From Burkholderiales bacterium (GTDB taxonomy: Bacteria; Pseudomonadota; Gammaproteobacteria; Burkholderiales; Burkholderiaceae_E): a stretch of DNA of 64,000 bases. Position numbers and translations under genes: made by a program. The stretch is taken from positions 1-64,000 of the forward strand of contig JAPLQF010000014.1 of NCBI GenBank assembly GCA_026399875.1. Reading direction: 5' to 3'. Below are positions 55,640 through 63,261 of this stretch, piece by piece; within the stretch, counting starts at the first letter, position 1; each line of letters opens with the position of its first letter. The notes under the pieces are model-generated. The model was given only the letters and a program-made list of their open reading frames with translations, had not been told where the DNA came from and did no database searches.

Positions 55640-57107
55640 CGGTCAGATCGTGGGTTGTGCCGCCAAGCGACTCGCCGATCGCGATGCAGCCGGGATCTCT
55701 GAAGCTGCAGATGATGGCTCTACCGTCGCGTTCGACGCTGTTTGCATCGACCCAGGGCGTGCAACGTTCGGGCTTGTTGAAGCTGAGATAGCCGGGGCCG
55801 GAGGTGGCATAGAAAGCCGTGCTCGCTGCCAGATACATCGGGCCCGATACCCACGGCAAGCGGGTGCCGACTTCTTCGGTCCACAGCTCGTCGACCGCCT
55901 GGGCGAGTTCAAGCCTCGGTTCAGTCAGCGCCGCATCGCCGCGATCGGCGCCGGCATGCCAGTAGACCGGCGCTGCAATGGCCATAGCCATCCAGCTCAC
56001 AGCCAGCAGCAGTCCCGCCGGGCGCAGGCGCGGTGCGCTGGAACGGGCGGCACTCAGCCGGGATCCCACCAGCAGGATCAGCGCCATGCCCATCGGCAAG
56101 CCCCACAGCGTCGAGGTGCGGGCGGCAGTGATGGCGGTCATCAGCGCACTCAGCACGATCGGCGCAAGTGCCAGGATCCAAAGCGGATCAGTACTCGGGC
56201 GAAGGCACTTGCCAACGATCGCGGCGAATTGATCGAGCCGGATCTGCGGTTTGACCGTCAGCCACAGCAGCAGCAGTCCCAGCGCCGGAAACAGCAGCAT
56301 TCGCGCGGCGAACTGCAGACCTCGAACAGTGGCCGAGTCAGTGTTGAATCCGGTCGCCTCACGGGCATAGCTCATCGGCGCGAAATCGTGCCCTATCAGC
56401 CACAAGCCATGCGGCAGCAGACAGATTGCGAAGGCGGCAGCGATGCAAAAGCCTGTGCGCGAAAAGAGCCGTGCCCGCCAGGGCGCGTTCAACAGGGCGC
56501 TCAGCAGCAGTGCGCCGAGCATCATGGCCGAGAAGTACTTGCCCAGCATGGCCAGGCCGCACAGCAGGCCGGCAGCGATCGCATCGCGGGTCAATCCGCG
56601 ATTCATCGCCCGCACGAAAAACGCCATCGCCAGGGGCCAGACACTGACCAGCACCGCATTGGCGTTGAAACGCAGCGCCATCGCGGTCAGACCCGGGGTC
56701 AGTGCCGCTGCGGCCACACAGGCGAGGGTCCAGCGCCGATCGAGGAATTCTCGGCACAGCAGTGCAAACCCCGCCAATCCGACGGCTGTATTTGCGCTGG
56801 CCAGCCAGGCATAGGACAGATCGGTGTGCGGAAACATCGCAAACCATGCGCCGGTATACCAGGCCGACAGCGGCGGATGCTTGAAGTAGCCGGCCTGCCA
56901 AGCCTGCCCCCAGGCATAGGTCTCGACCATATCACCGCCATAGTCGAAGTTTGAACGCGAGGCCGCACCGAACCAGGCCCAGACGGCTGCATGAAGCACC
57001 AGCAGTGCGACCAGCAGAAACGGGAAGGCTTCTTCACGCGATACCACCCAGGCGAATCGCGCAGATTGACCCGGAAAGAGGCGCCTGCCCTCAAGAGAGA
57101 GCGCCAT
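55545..57107 (-). CDS. GT39-family membrane glycosyltransferase (ArnT/PMT-like)
   Basis: 520 residues from the ATG at 57107. About ten hydrophobic segments alternate with loops; the first loop holds the acidic FDYGGDMVETYAWGQAW and the family FKHPPLSAWYTGAWF (catalytic Asp and substrate loop), as in ArnT and dolichyl-phosphate mannosyltransferases. It should move a sugar from a polyprenyl-phosphate donor on the periplasmic face, perhaps to lipid A or a protein. The C-terminal 110 residues are periplasmic. It follows nudC by 11 bp in one operon and converges on pdeM with 95 bp shared. Confidence 0.87.
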   Translation of the reverse strand: MALSLEGRRLFPGQSARFAWVVSREEAFPFLLVALLVLHAAVWAWFGAASRSNFDYGGDMVETYAWGQAWQAGYFKHPPLSAWYTGAWFAMFPHTDLSYAWLASANTAVGLAGFALLCREFLDRRWTLACVAAAALTPGLTAMALRFNANAVLVSVWPLAMAFFVRAMNRGLTRDAIAAGLLCGLAMLGKYFSAMMLGALLLSALLNAPWRARLFSRTGFCIAAAFAICLLPHGLWLIGHDFAPMSYAREATGFNTDSATVRGLQFAARMLLFPALGLLLLWLTVKPQIRLDQFAAIVGKCLRPSTDPLWILALAPIVLSALMTAITAARTSTLWGLPMGMALILLVGSRLSAARSSAPRLRPAGLLLAVSWMAMAIAAPVYWHAGADRGDAALTEPRLELAQAVDELWTEEVGTRLPWVSGPMYLAASTAFYATSGPGYLSFNKPERCTPWVDANSVERDGRAIICSFRDPGCIAIGESLGGTTHDLTVRKSARGRTFEPVSYSVVIVAPAARSLGAVQ

Positions 57108-57118
57108 CCCCGCGACCC

Positions 57119-57955
57119 CTAGCCCGCAGCTCTCATTCGCGCGATCGTCGCGTCGATCAGCGCCCGGGCAATCGACAGGCGCGGCGGCATCTGTGGCAGC
57201 GCGTCGAGGTCGAACCACTGCGCATCGGCCAGTTCGGCCGGATCGTGCCGTAGCTCGCCACTGGCGTATTCGGCGGTGAAGGCGATCATCAGCGAGTTGG
57301 GAAAGGGCCAGCTCTGGCTGGCGAAATAACGCGGATTTTTGATCTCGATATTGGTCTCTTCGCGGACCTCGCGGGCGACGCACTCCTCGATCGTCTCGCC
57401 GGCTTCAAGAAAACCGGCCAGCGCGCTGTAGCGACCCGGCGGAAAATTCACGCCGCGACCGAGCAGGATCTGATTGCCCTTGGTGACCAGCGCCATCATC
57501 GCCGGCGAGATGCGCGGATAGACCGTCAGGCGGCAGCGCGGGCAGCGCTTGGCGCGCTCGCCGCCGGCCTGCTCGGTCGGGATGCCGCAGGCGCCGCAGA
57601 ACTGGTGGGTCCGATCCCACTCGAGGATCTGCACCGCACGCATTGCAATCGACAGGGTTTCGTCATCGAGCGAGCCGAACCATGTGCGCAGGTTGGCGGC
57701 TTTCCAGCCGTCGGGCATCAGGTCGGCCGGATGGTCGTCGGACAGCGCGACCGCGATATGGTCGACGCCCTGATGTCGGCCGATCGGATGCACCCGCGCG
57801 GGCGAAAAGCCCATGGCGCGCCAGGTCCGCCAGGCCAGGGCGCGCGGCTCATCGAGGCTCTGAACCAGCGAGTCGCGGACAAAGAGGTGAACCACCGCAT
57901 CGGGGTGAAGCTCGAGGTCGAGAGCGGGCTGAAAATCGATGGGGGTGCGCAGCAT
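57119..57955 (-). CDS. nudC: NAD+ diphosphatase / NAD-RNA decapping hydrolase
   Basis: 278 residues. The zinc ribbon [11 protein letters not shown] with [11 protein letters not shown] (about residues 120-147) precedes a Nudix box with [20 protein letters not shown], and the NADH-pyrophosphatase tag [11 protein letters not shown] follows. It cleaves NAD(H) to NMN and AMP, and removes the NAD cap from RNA 5' ends. The N-terminal domain (about 110 residues) is typical. It is the first gene of the operon with the GT39 transferase. Confidence 0.93.
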   Translation of the reverse strand: MLRTPIDFQPALDLELHPDAVVHLFVRDSLVQSLDEPRALAWRTWRAMGFSPARVHPIGRHQGVDHIAVALSDDHPADLMPDGWKAANLRTWFGSLDDETLSIAMRAVQILEWDRTHQFCGACGIPTEQAGGERAKRCPRCRLTVYPRISPAMMALVTKGNQILLGRGVNFPPGRYSALAGFLEAGETIEECVAREVREETNIEIKNPRYFASQSWPFPNSLMIAFTAEYASGELRHDPAELADAQWFDLDALPQMPPRLSIARALIDATIARMRAAG

Positions 57956-58066
57956 CGTCGGGATCGCCTGGAAGAAGGGAAATCCGTCGATTGTCCCACG
58001 CCCGCGGGCTGCTATCGTTCGACAGGATCACACACGATCAGTCTCAGTAAAGCAAGGAGGCCAGAC

Positions 58067-58561
58067 ATGACTTTCGACCAGCTGCTCGAGCGCTTTGCGA
58101 CTGCGGTTGGCGCGCGCGACACCGCAGGGCTCGCCGCGCTGTTTACCGCCGACGGCATCTATGACGACTATTTCTTCGGTCCGCATCAGGGGCGTGAATC
58201 GATCGCAGCCATGCTCGACCGTTTCTATGACGGCGGCGAGGCCTTCTCCTGGGAATTCGTCGAGCCGGCCTGCAGCGCCGACACCGGCTATGCGCGCTAT
58301 TGCTTCAGCTATCGCTCGCGTGAGCCCGACAGCACAGGTGAGCTGATCATCTTCGAGGGGACCAGCCGCTTTCGTTTGCGCGACGGCCTGATTGCCCATT
58401 ACAGCGAAGTCTTCGATCGTGGTGTGGCGTTCACCCAGCTCGGCTATGCGCCGGCACGCATCGTGAAGCTGCTGGCGCGCTATGCCACCGGTTTTCGCAA
58501 TGGCGAATCGGCCCAGCGCCATCTGGCCTATCGCGCGCGCGGCATCGACGCGCCGGCCTGA
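58067..58561 (+). CDS. NTF2-like (SnoaL-type) nuclear-transport-factor-fold protein
   Basis: 164 residues from the ATG at 58067, preceded by AAGGAGG. The cone fold is seen in TFDQLLERFATAVGARDTAGL, FTADGIYDDYFFGPHQGRES, FEGTSRFRLRDGLIAHYSEVFDRGVAF. Members are enzymes (ketosteroid isomerase, SnoaL, limonene epoxide hydrolase) or binding proteins. A small acidic pocket (DGIYDDYF) is visible, but no diagnostic catalytic set. It is divergent from nudC and stands alone. Confidence 0.78.
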   Translation: MTFDQLLERFATAVGARDTAGLAALFTADGIYDDYFFGPHQGRESIAAMLDRFYDGGEAFSWEFVEPACSADTGYARYCFSYRSREPDSTGELIIFEGTSRFRLRDGLIAHYSEVFDRGVAFTQLGYAPARIVKLLARYATGFRNGESAQRHLAYRARGIDAPA

Positions 58562-58606
58562 AACCGGCAATGCGTCACCAGCCTCGGGTCCGCATCGGGT
58601 CCTGAG

Positions 58607-59458
58607 TCAGGCCGGCGGGCTGTGCGGCCCGGTGCCCAGAGTGGTGTCTGCGCGGCGCGATCGGCGCAGCGGATAGACGAACTGGGTGAGCCATGATTCG
58701 GGCCCGTGCCGCAGGTCGTCCTCCAGGCCGAAGGCCGGCGGATAACGGCGAGTGATGCGCGCGGTGCCGAAGAGCATGTCCCAGATGAAGAGCAGGTTGC
58801 CGTAGTTGCCGGCGTAGTGGCCGATGCCGTCGTCCTGCCTCAGTGCATGGTGGGCAAAGTGGGTGGCCGGCGTCGAGATGGTGCGCTCGAGCACCCAGGC
58901 CAGCGGGCTGAGCCAGGGAGTGCGGTAGAGCCATTGATCCCAGCGGATGGCCGAATGTGCGCCGATGATGACCGTGACCTTCACGATGCTGTAGACCACA
59001 TAGACCCAGCCGAACCCCAGAAAAAGCAGGGCGCCCGACAGCCAGATGCCGGGCATCAGTGCGTAGTAGAAGGCATTGTTGCGATAGACCAGCCGCACGC
59101 TCATATAGCCTGCTGAATGATGCGCGCGATGCAGTGGCCACATCACCGAGGTGTGGCTCAGCCGATGCCACCAGTACTGCGTCAGGTCGTCGGCCAGCAG
59201 CAGTACCAGCAGCATCTGCCACCAGGGCCAGTCGGCGAGCGCGTTGCGCTGCGACGGCATCAGCCAGTCACACAATGCGCCGGACGTGCTCAGCACGCCC
59301 ACCGAGATCAGCGGAAACATCAGCGTCACTGCGATCTCCAGGCGCACGTCTTCGCGGGTGGATTCGCGCGCCAGGAATCGGCCCTGCAGCATCTCGGCCA
59401 GCGCGAACGCTGCCCAGACCGAGCCGATTACTGTGATCTGGAGAGTTTGTGGGGCCAT
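58607..59458 (-). CDS. Membrane fatty acid hydroxylase / sterol desaturase family protein
   Basis: 283 residues, several membrane helices. The three histidine boxes of the di-iron family are present: WWHRLSHTSVMW (HxxxH), LHRAHHSAGYMS (HxxHH) and THFAHHALRQ (HxxHH). It hydroxylates or desaturates an acyl or sterol-like lipid using O2 and an electron donor. It lies 23 bp after the DUF1254 gene on the minus strand and may belong to the same unit. Confidence 0.88.
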   Translation of the reverse strand: MAPQTLQITVIGSVWAAFALAEMLQGRFLARESTREDVRLEIAVTLMFPLISVGVLSTSGALCDWLMPSQRNALADWPWWQMLLVLLLADDLTQYWWHRLSHTSVMWPLHRAHHSAGYMSVRLVYRNNAFYYALMPGIWLSGALLFLGFGWVYVVYSIVKVTVIIGAHSAIRWDQWLYRTPWLSPLAWVLERTISTPATHFAHHALRQDDGIGHYAGNYGNLLFIWDMLFGTARITRRYPPAFGLEDDLRHGPESWLTQFVYPLRRSRRADTTLGTGPHSPPA

Positions 59459-59481
59459 GGTGTCTGGTCTGTGTGGGGAGC

Positions 59482-60057
59482 TCAGCTCAGGGCTTCGCAG
59501 CTGAGCGTGCCGCGTGCCGCCTCGACGACTGATTTCTCGGCGGCATAGTCGGCCACCAGCACGCGCATCAGCAGAAGGCCGCGTGCCGAGGGCGCATCAA
59601 TCACGCTCGCGCCAGCCGGCAGCACAGGTGCTTGCGCATAGGCTTTCGGGCCGATCAGCACGATGTCGATCGGTTTGCCGGCCGCTTCGCGGTCATTGAT
59701 CACGAAGAAGTTGTCAGAGTTGTCGGCATAGAGCGCAATCGACCAGTAGCGGGGTGACTTGGGGTCGGCCCGGATGCGCAGTGGCCTTGTGCCGACATCG
59801 AAGGCGCAGGTGGCATAGAGCAGATCGGGGCTGGGCATGACGATGCGACGCGCCGAGGCGTCGGTCATTGGCGGCAGGAAAACCCCGGTTGTCTTTTCGG
59901 GCTGCGCGGCAGACAGCACGCGCCCCATGATCACCCGAGGCACCGCCCACACCGCGAGCAGATGTACCGCGGCTGCCAGGGCCAGCGTCGCGCCGATCCG
60001 CCATGCCCACAGGCGCCTGCGGCTGCTCACGAGTGCCGTGGATTGCGCCTGCGTCAT
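59482..60057 (-). CDS. DUF1254-like membrane-anchored protein
   Basis: 191 residues. An N-terminal helix (about residues 18-40, RIGATLALAAAVHLLAVWAV) anchors a periplasmic beta domain with PDLLYATCAFDVG, YWSIALYADNSDNFFVIND and GLLLMRVLVAD. This is the DUF1254 half of a pair that is often fused. The upstream gene encodes the DUF1214 half and overlaps this start by ATGA. Function unknown; proteins of this type are predicted to be envelope proteins. Confidence 0.75.
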   Translation of the reverse strand: MTQAQSTALVSSRRRLWAWRIGATLALAAAVHLLAVWAVPRVIMGRVLSAAQPEKTTGVFLPPMTDASARRIVMPSPDLLYATCAFDVGTRPLRIRADPKSPRYWSIALYADNSDNFFVINDREAAGKPIDIVLIGPKAYAQAPVLPAGASVIDAPSARGLLLMRVLVADYAAEKSVVEAARGTLSCEALS

Positions 60058-60674
60058 GCGCAGCCCGCCAGTTGCTCGATGCGCGGTGCCTCAAGCGACG
60101 CCGGAGATGCCTGCAGTGCGCCGTCGGGGTTATAGACCCGCAGCGTGAACATCAGGCCACGGTCGCCGGGCGTGGGCAACCAGGGCAAGCCTGGCAGGCC
60201 AGGGTCGGAGGGGCCGCTGATCAGCGCAAACGCGCCCTTATCATCGATGGCTGCGTTCAGACCATTGACGCTGTAGCGACGCTGCTCATTGGGAAACAGG
60301 AAGTAGTCCTCGGCATATGCGGTGAGGCTCCACCAGCGGGCCTTGGGCGGCAGCCCGCTCACCCGGTAGCTGCAGCGCGAGCGCAGGGGCTGGCCATCCG
60401 AGTCGGTGGCGGCGACGTAATACATGGTCTCGGCGCGATTCAGCGCAAGCAGCCCGCCGACCGCCACACGCGCCCGGGTATAGAGGTCGGCATCAGCACT
60501 GCCTGCCAGCAGATTGGCCTGCCAGGGCCCGATGCGCGCACCGAAGGCATCGCTGCGCTTGAGCGCCAGCCAGGCGCTGCCCAGGCCGAGCACCGTCGCC
60601 AGCAGCACCAGCCCGATCAGCCCGAGCAGCGTCGACCAGCCGATGCGACGCGGCGAGGCGGCCTTGGCGGTCAT
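60054..60674 (-). CDS. DUF1214-like membrane-anchored protein
   Basis: 206 residues. A membrane helix (STLLGLIGLVLLATVLGLGS) is followed by a beta-rich domain with MYYVAATDSDGQPL, KARWWSLTAYAEDYFLFPN, RGLMFTLRVYNPD and a C-terminal Cys. RWWSLTAYAEDYF resembles the DUF1214 core. It is the first of the two-gene pair with the DUF1254-like protein. Function unknown. The SDR gene stops 27 bp upstream, so they may form one transcript. Confidence 0.75.
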   Translation of the reverse strand: MTAKAASPRRIGWSTLLGLIGLVLLATVLGLGSAWLALKRSDAFGARIGPWQANLLAGSADADLYTRARVAVGGLLALNRAETMYYVAATDSDGQPLRSRCSYRVSGLPPKARWWSLTAYAEDYFLFPNEQRRYSVNGLNAAIDDKGAFALISGPSDPGLPGLPWLPTPGDRGLMFTLRVYNPDGALQASPASLEAPRIEQLAGCA

Positions 60675-60701
60675 GCGCGGACCCTCGTGGTCTTCATCGG
60701 T

Positions 60702-61565
60702 TCACTCGCCTGACGCGGGTCGCTGCGCCACCGCCCGCCGCCGCGCAATCTGTCGCCGGGCCAGCGTGGCCAGCCAGGCCGAGGCCCGTGTGGGAACCAG
60801 TCTGAAAAGCAGATCGCCGATGCGTGCGTCGGCACCGATCAGCACCCGCGTCTTGCCGGCTTGCAGTGCCTTGACGATGACCGCGGCCGCCTGCGGCGCG
60901 CTGGTGCGGGCCATCTTGTCGAACTGCGCATGCAGGGCCTTCGGCGACGTGGCCATGCTCGAGTAGTCGCCCAGACGCGACTGCACCGCGATCCGGGTCT
61001 TGATGCCGCCCGGATGCACGCACAGCACATTGACGCGGCTGTCGCGAATCTCCTCGCGCAGCGCGTCTGAAAACGCCCGCACCGCCGCCTTGCTGGCGTT
61101 GTACATCGACTGGGTCGGCACCGAGATCATCGCGAAGATGCTCGACAGATTCACGATCGTGCTGCCCGGGCGCGCCTGCAGCAGCGGCAAAAAAATCCGG
61201 CTGCCATTGACGACGCCCCAGAAATTGATGTCGATCAGCCAGTGCGCGTCAGCCGGATCAAGGCTGCTGACCGGCGAGACCAGCCCGACGCCGGCATTGT
61301 TGACCAGCACGTCGACGCCTTCGAAGGCCTGCCGGGCCCGCTCGGCAAGCGCCTCGAGATCGGCGATTTTGGCCACATCGCAGACCTGGGTCAGGCAGAT
61401 CACCCCGCGAGCCCGCAGGGGTTCGGCGACCGTCTCCAGGCGTGCGAAGTCGATGTCGCAAATCAGCAGTCGGGCACCCTGGGCCGCCATCGCGTTGGCC
61501 AGTGCCTCGCCGATGCCGGATGCGGCACCGGTGATGACGACGGCTTTGCCTTCAAACGAGGTCAT
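60702..61565 (-). CDS. Short-chain dehydrogenase/reductase
   Basis: 287 residues from the ATG at 61565. A classical SDR: VVITGAASGIGEALA, VLVNNAGVGL, catalytic Ser in NLSSIFA and Tyr-Lys in MYNASKAAVRAF, then CVHPGGIKTRIA. It oxidises or reduces an alcohol or carbonyl with NAD(P). The C-terminal extension (about 260-287, basic) could bind the membrane. It is divergent from pufC across 226 bp, with a candidate -10 TATAGT on its strand at 61630-61635. Confidence 0.9.
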   Translation of the reverse strand: MTSFEGKAVVITGAASGIGEALANAMAAQGARLLICDIDFARLETVAEPLRARGVICLTQVCDVAKIADLEALAERARQAFEGVDVLVNNAGVGLVSPVSSLDPADAHWLIDINFWGVVNGSRIFLPLLQARPGSTIVNLSSIFAMISVPTQSMYNASKAAVRAFSDALREEIRDSRVNVLCVHPGGIKTRIAVQSRLGDYSSMATSPKALHAQFDKMARTSAPQAAAVIVKALQAGKTRVLIGADARIGDLLFRLVPTRASAWLATLARRQIARRRAVAQRPASGE

Positions 61566-61720
61566 GGGGCGGTCTGCGCAGGGGAGTGGCTCTTGAGGCG
61601 TCGGGAGGGGCTTCGCCGAGGTCCTTCGCACTATACACAAGTGTCTGTTTGGTCTGCGCGATGAGCGGCATGGCGCGACTGCATCGCATCATGCCGCCGC
61701 GGCAATCGGCGAGGCCTGAA

Positions 61721-61752
61721 TGTCTATTTACTTTGACACAATTAAGTGTCAA
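61721..61752 (+). promoter_or_regulatory. PpsR/CrtJ-like site and TTGACAC inverted repeat upstream of pufC
   Basis: TGTC-N10-GACA (61721-61738) meets the TGTcN10gACA consensus of PpsR/CrtJ, the redox and light regulator of photosynthesis genes. It overlaps a second dyad, TTGACAC-AATTAA-GTGTCAA (61733-61752), which supplies a TTGACA -35 on each strand. With CACAAT at 61757-61762, 18 bp away, it could drive pufC. Confidence 0.6.
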
Positions 61753-61791
61753 TTTACACAATCGCTACATCGAATCGTTGAGACGCCCGCC

Positions 61792-62832
61792 ATGATGCGA
61801 ATGATGATTGAGGTCGTGCTGAAAGCCGGCCTGCTTGTGTCTGGCCTGATGCTTGCAGGCTGCGAGCGCCCCCCGATCGAGTCTGTCCAGACCGGCTACC
61901 GGGGTACCGGGATGCAGCAGATCTACAACCCGCGCACGCTCGCCGAGCAGGCCGGCCTGAATGCGATACCGGCGATTGACGCGCCGGCGCGCGTGCGGCC
62001 GGGTGGCCCTACCGCAGGCGACGTCTACCAGAACGTGAAGGTCCTCAACGGATTGAGCCTGGCCGAGTTCGGCCGGACGATGAATGCGATGACCAACTGG
62101 GTGTCGCCGGTCCAGAGTTGCCTCTACTGTCATATCGAGGGCAATTTCGCCGACGACAGCAAATACACCAAGGTGGTCGCGCGACGAATGATCCAGATGA
62201 CCCAGCATCTGAACTCCGAGTGGAAATCTCATGTCGGTGCCACGGGCGTGACCTGCTACACCTGCCATCGCGGCAATCCTCTGCCCCAGCCGGTCTGGTT
62301 TCGCCAGCCTCCCGACACCCGGCATCCGGTGCTCGGCGATCTCGCCGGTCAGAATACTCCGGCCAGGTCAGTCGGACTGAGCTCCCTGCCCAACGACCCG
62401 TTCTCGCACTATCTGCTGTCGGAGAAGGATGCCGCCACGATCCGCGTGGCCGGCGACACCGCGCTGCGGACCGACAACAACAAGTCGACCAAGCAGGCCG
62501 AATTCACCTACGGGCTGATGATGCACATGTCGAATTCGCTCGGCGTGAACTGCACCTATTGCCACAACACCCGTGCCTTCGCGAGCTGGGAAGAAAGCCG
62601 CCCGCAGCGGGCCACCGCCTGGTATGGCATCCGCATGGTCCGCGATCTCAACAGCCAGTATCTCGAGCCGCTGTCCGCCACGTTTCCGGAATTGCCCACC
62701 GGCCGCCTCGGTCCGCTGCACGATGCCGCCAAAGTCAATTGCGGCACCTGCCACAAGGGCGCGTTCAAGCCTCTGAACGGCGCCGCGATGGCCCAGCACT
62801 ACCCTGCCTTGCTCGGAGCAGTCAGTCCCTGA
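61792..62832 (+). CDS. pufC: Photosynthetic reaction centre tetraheme cytochrome c subunit
   Basis: 346 residues from the ATG at 61792; a second ATG follows at once. The signal peptide ends in the lipobox LMLAGC (Cys24), giving a lipid-anchored protein. Four c-type heme sites CxxCH lie at about residues 110 (CLYCH), 155 (CYTCH), 254 (CTYCH) and 317 (CGTCH), with methionine-bearing helices such as ARRMIQMTQHL and YGLMMHMSNSLG before them. PufC gives electrons to the photo-oxidised special pair. Its usual partners pufB, A, L and M are not adjacent. HiPIP, the common donor to this cytochrome, is encoded convergently 31 bp away. Confidence 0.9.
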   Translation: MMRMMIEVVLKAGLLVSGLMLAGCERPPIESVQTGYRGTGMQQIYNPRTLAEQAGLNAIPAIDAPARVRPGGPTAGDVYQNVKVLNGLSLAEFGRTMNAMTNWVSPVQSCLYCHIEGNFADDSKYTKVVARRMIQMTQHLNSEWKSHVGATGVTCYTCHRGNPLPQPVWFRQPPDTRHPVLGDLAGQNTPARSVGLSSLPNDPFSHYLLSEKDAATIRVAGDTALRTDNNKSTKQAEFTYGLMMHMSNSLGVNCTYCHNTRAFASWEESRPQRATAWYGIRMVRDLNSQYLEPLSATFPELPTGRLGPLHDAAKVNCGTCHKGAFKPLNGAAMAQHYPALLGAVSP

Positions 62833-62833
62833 C

Positions 62834-62875
62834 GTTCAGCTCCTGAGGTTCAGCCCCTGATTTTCAGCCCTTGAG
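62834..62875. repeat. 14-bp tandem repeat spanning the pufC-HiPIP junction
   Basis: Three imperfect copies of GTTCAGCCCCTGAG follow the pufC stop codon, each with a TGA. The last copy runs through the HiPIP stop codon on the other strand. A degenerate fourth copy covers the pufC stop itself. Confidence 0.75.
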
Positions 62876-63181
62876 CTTGACGAAGGAGCTGCACCAGCCG
62901 GCATTCGCGACCAGCTTGTTGACCATCAGGTCGCATTCAGCCCAGGCGTCGCTCGGTTTGCCGAGCCACGCCATGCAGCCGCTGCATTTCTCGCCTGCCG
63001 AGTGTTTGGGGAAGCGCTTCTTGTCGACCTGATTCGAGTCGTTGCGATAGCCGAGTGAGGCGGCCTTCGGGTCTGCCTCGTCGACTTTCGTCGGGGCGGC
63101 CAGCGCCAGGCCAGGGCCGGTGAGTGTGGCGCCTGCGGCCACGGCGTGAAGCATGAAGGTGCGTCGCTTGATCTGATTCAT
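62864..63181 (-). CDS. hip: High-potential iron-sulfur protein (HiPIP)
   Basis: 105 residues from the ATG at 63181. The Tat-type N-terminus has RRTFM and a hydrophobic stretch ending in LALAAP (cleavage near residue 29). Four cysteines bind a [4Fe-4S] cluster: C66, C69, C83 and C97 (EKCSGCMAW, AECDLM, AGWCSSF). The mature part of about 75 residues fits the family. HiPIPs carry electrons in the periplasm between the cytochrome bc1 complex and the reaction-centre cytochrome, so the location beside pufC makes functional sense. It could also serve thiosulfate or respiratory electron transfer. Confidence 0.93.
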   Translation of the reverse strand: MNQIKRRTFMLHAVAAGATLTGPGLALAAPTKVDEADPKAASLGYRNDSNQVDKKRFPKHSAGEKCSGCMAWLGKPSDAWAECDLMVNKLVANAGWCSSFVKLKG

Positions 63182-63207
63182 TGTTCGACTCCGTTGCAAG
63201 AGAGAGC

Positions 63208-63245
63208 GGTGAAGGGGACAGGTGAAGGGGACAGGTGAAGGGGAC
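63208..63245. repeat. 13-bp tandem repeat between HiPIP and MCP genes
   Basis: GGTGAAGGGGACA is repeated three times in direct order, the last copy lacking one matching base. It lies just upstream of the HiPIP start and downstream of the chemotaxis receptor stop. Confidence 0.85.
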
Positions 63246-63261
63246 GCCGTCGGGCGCGACC

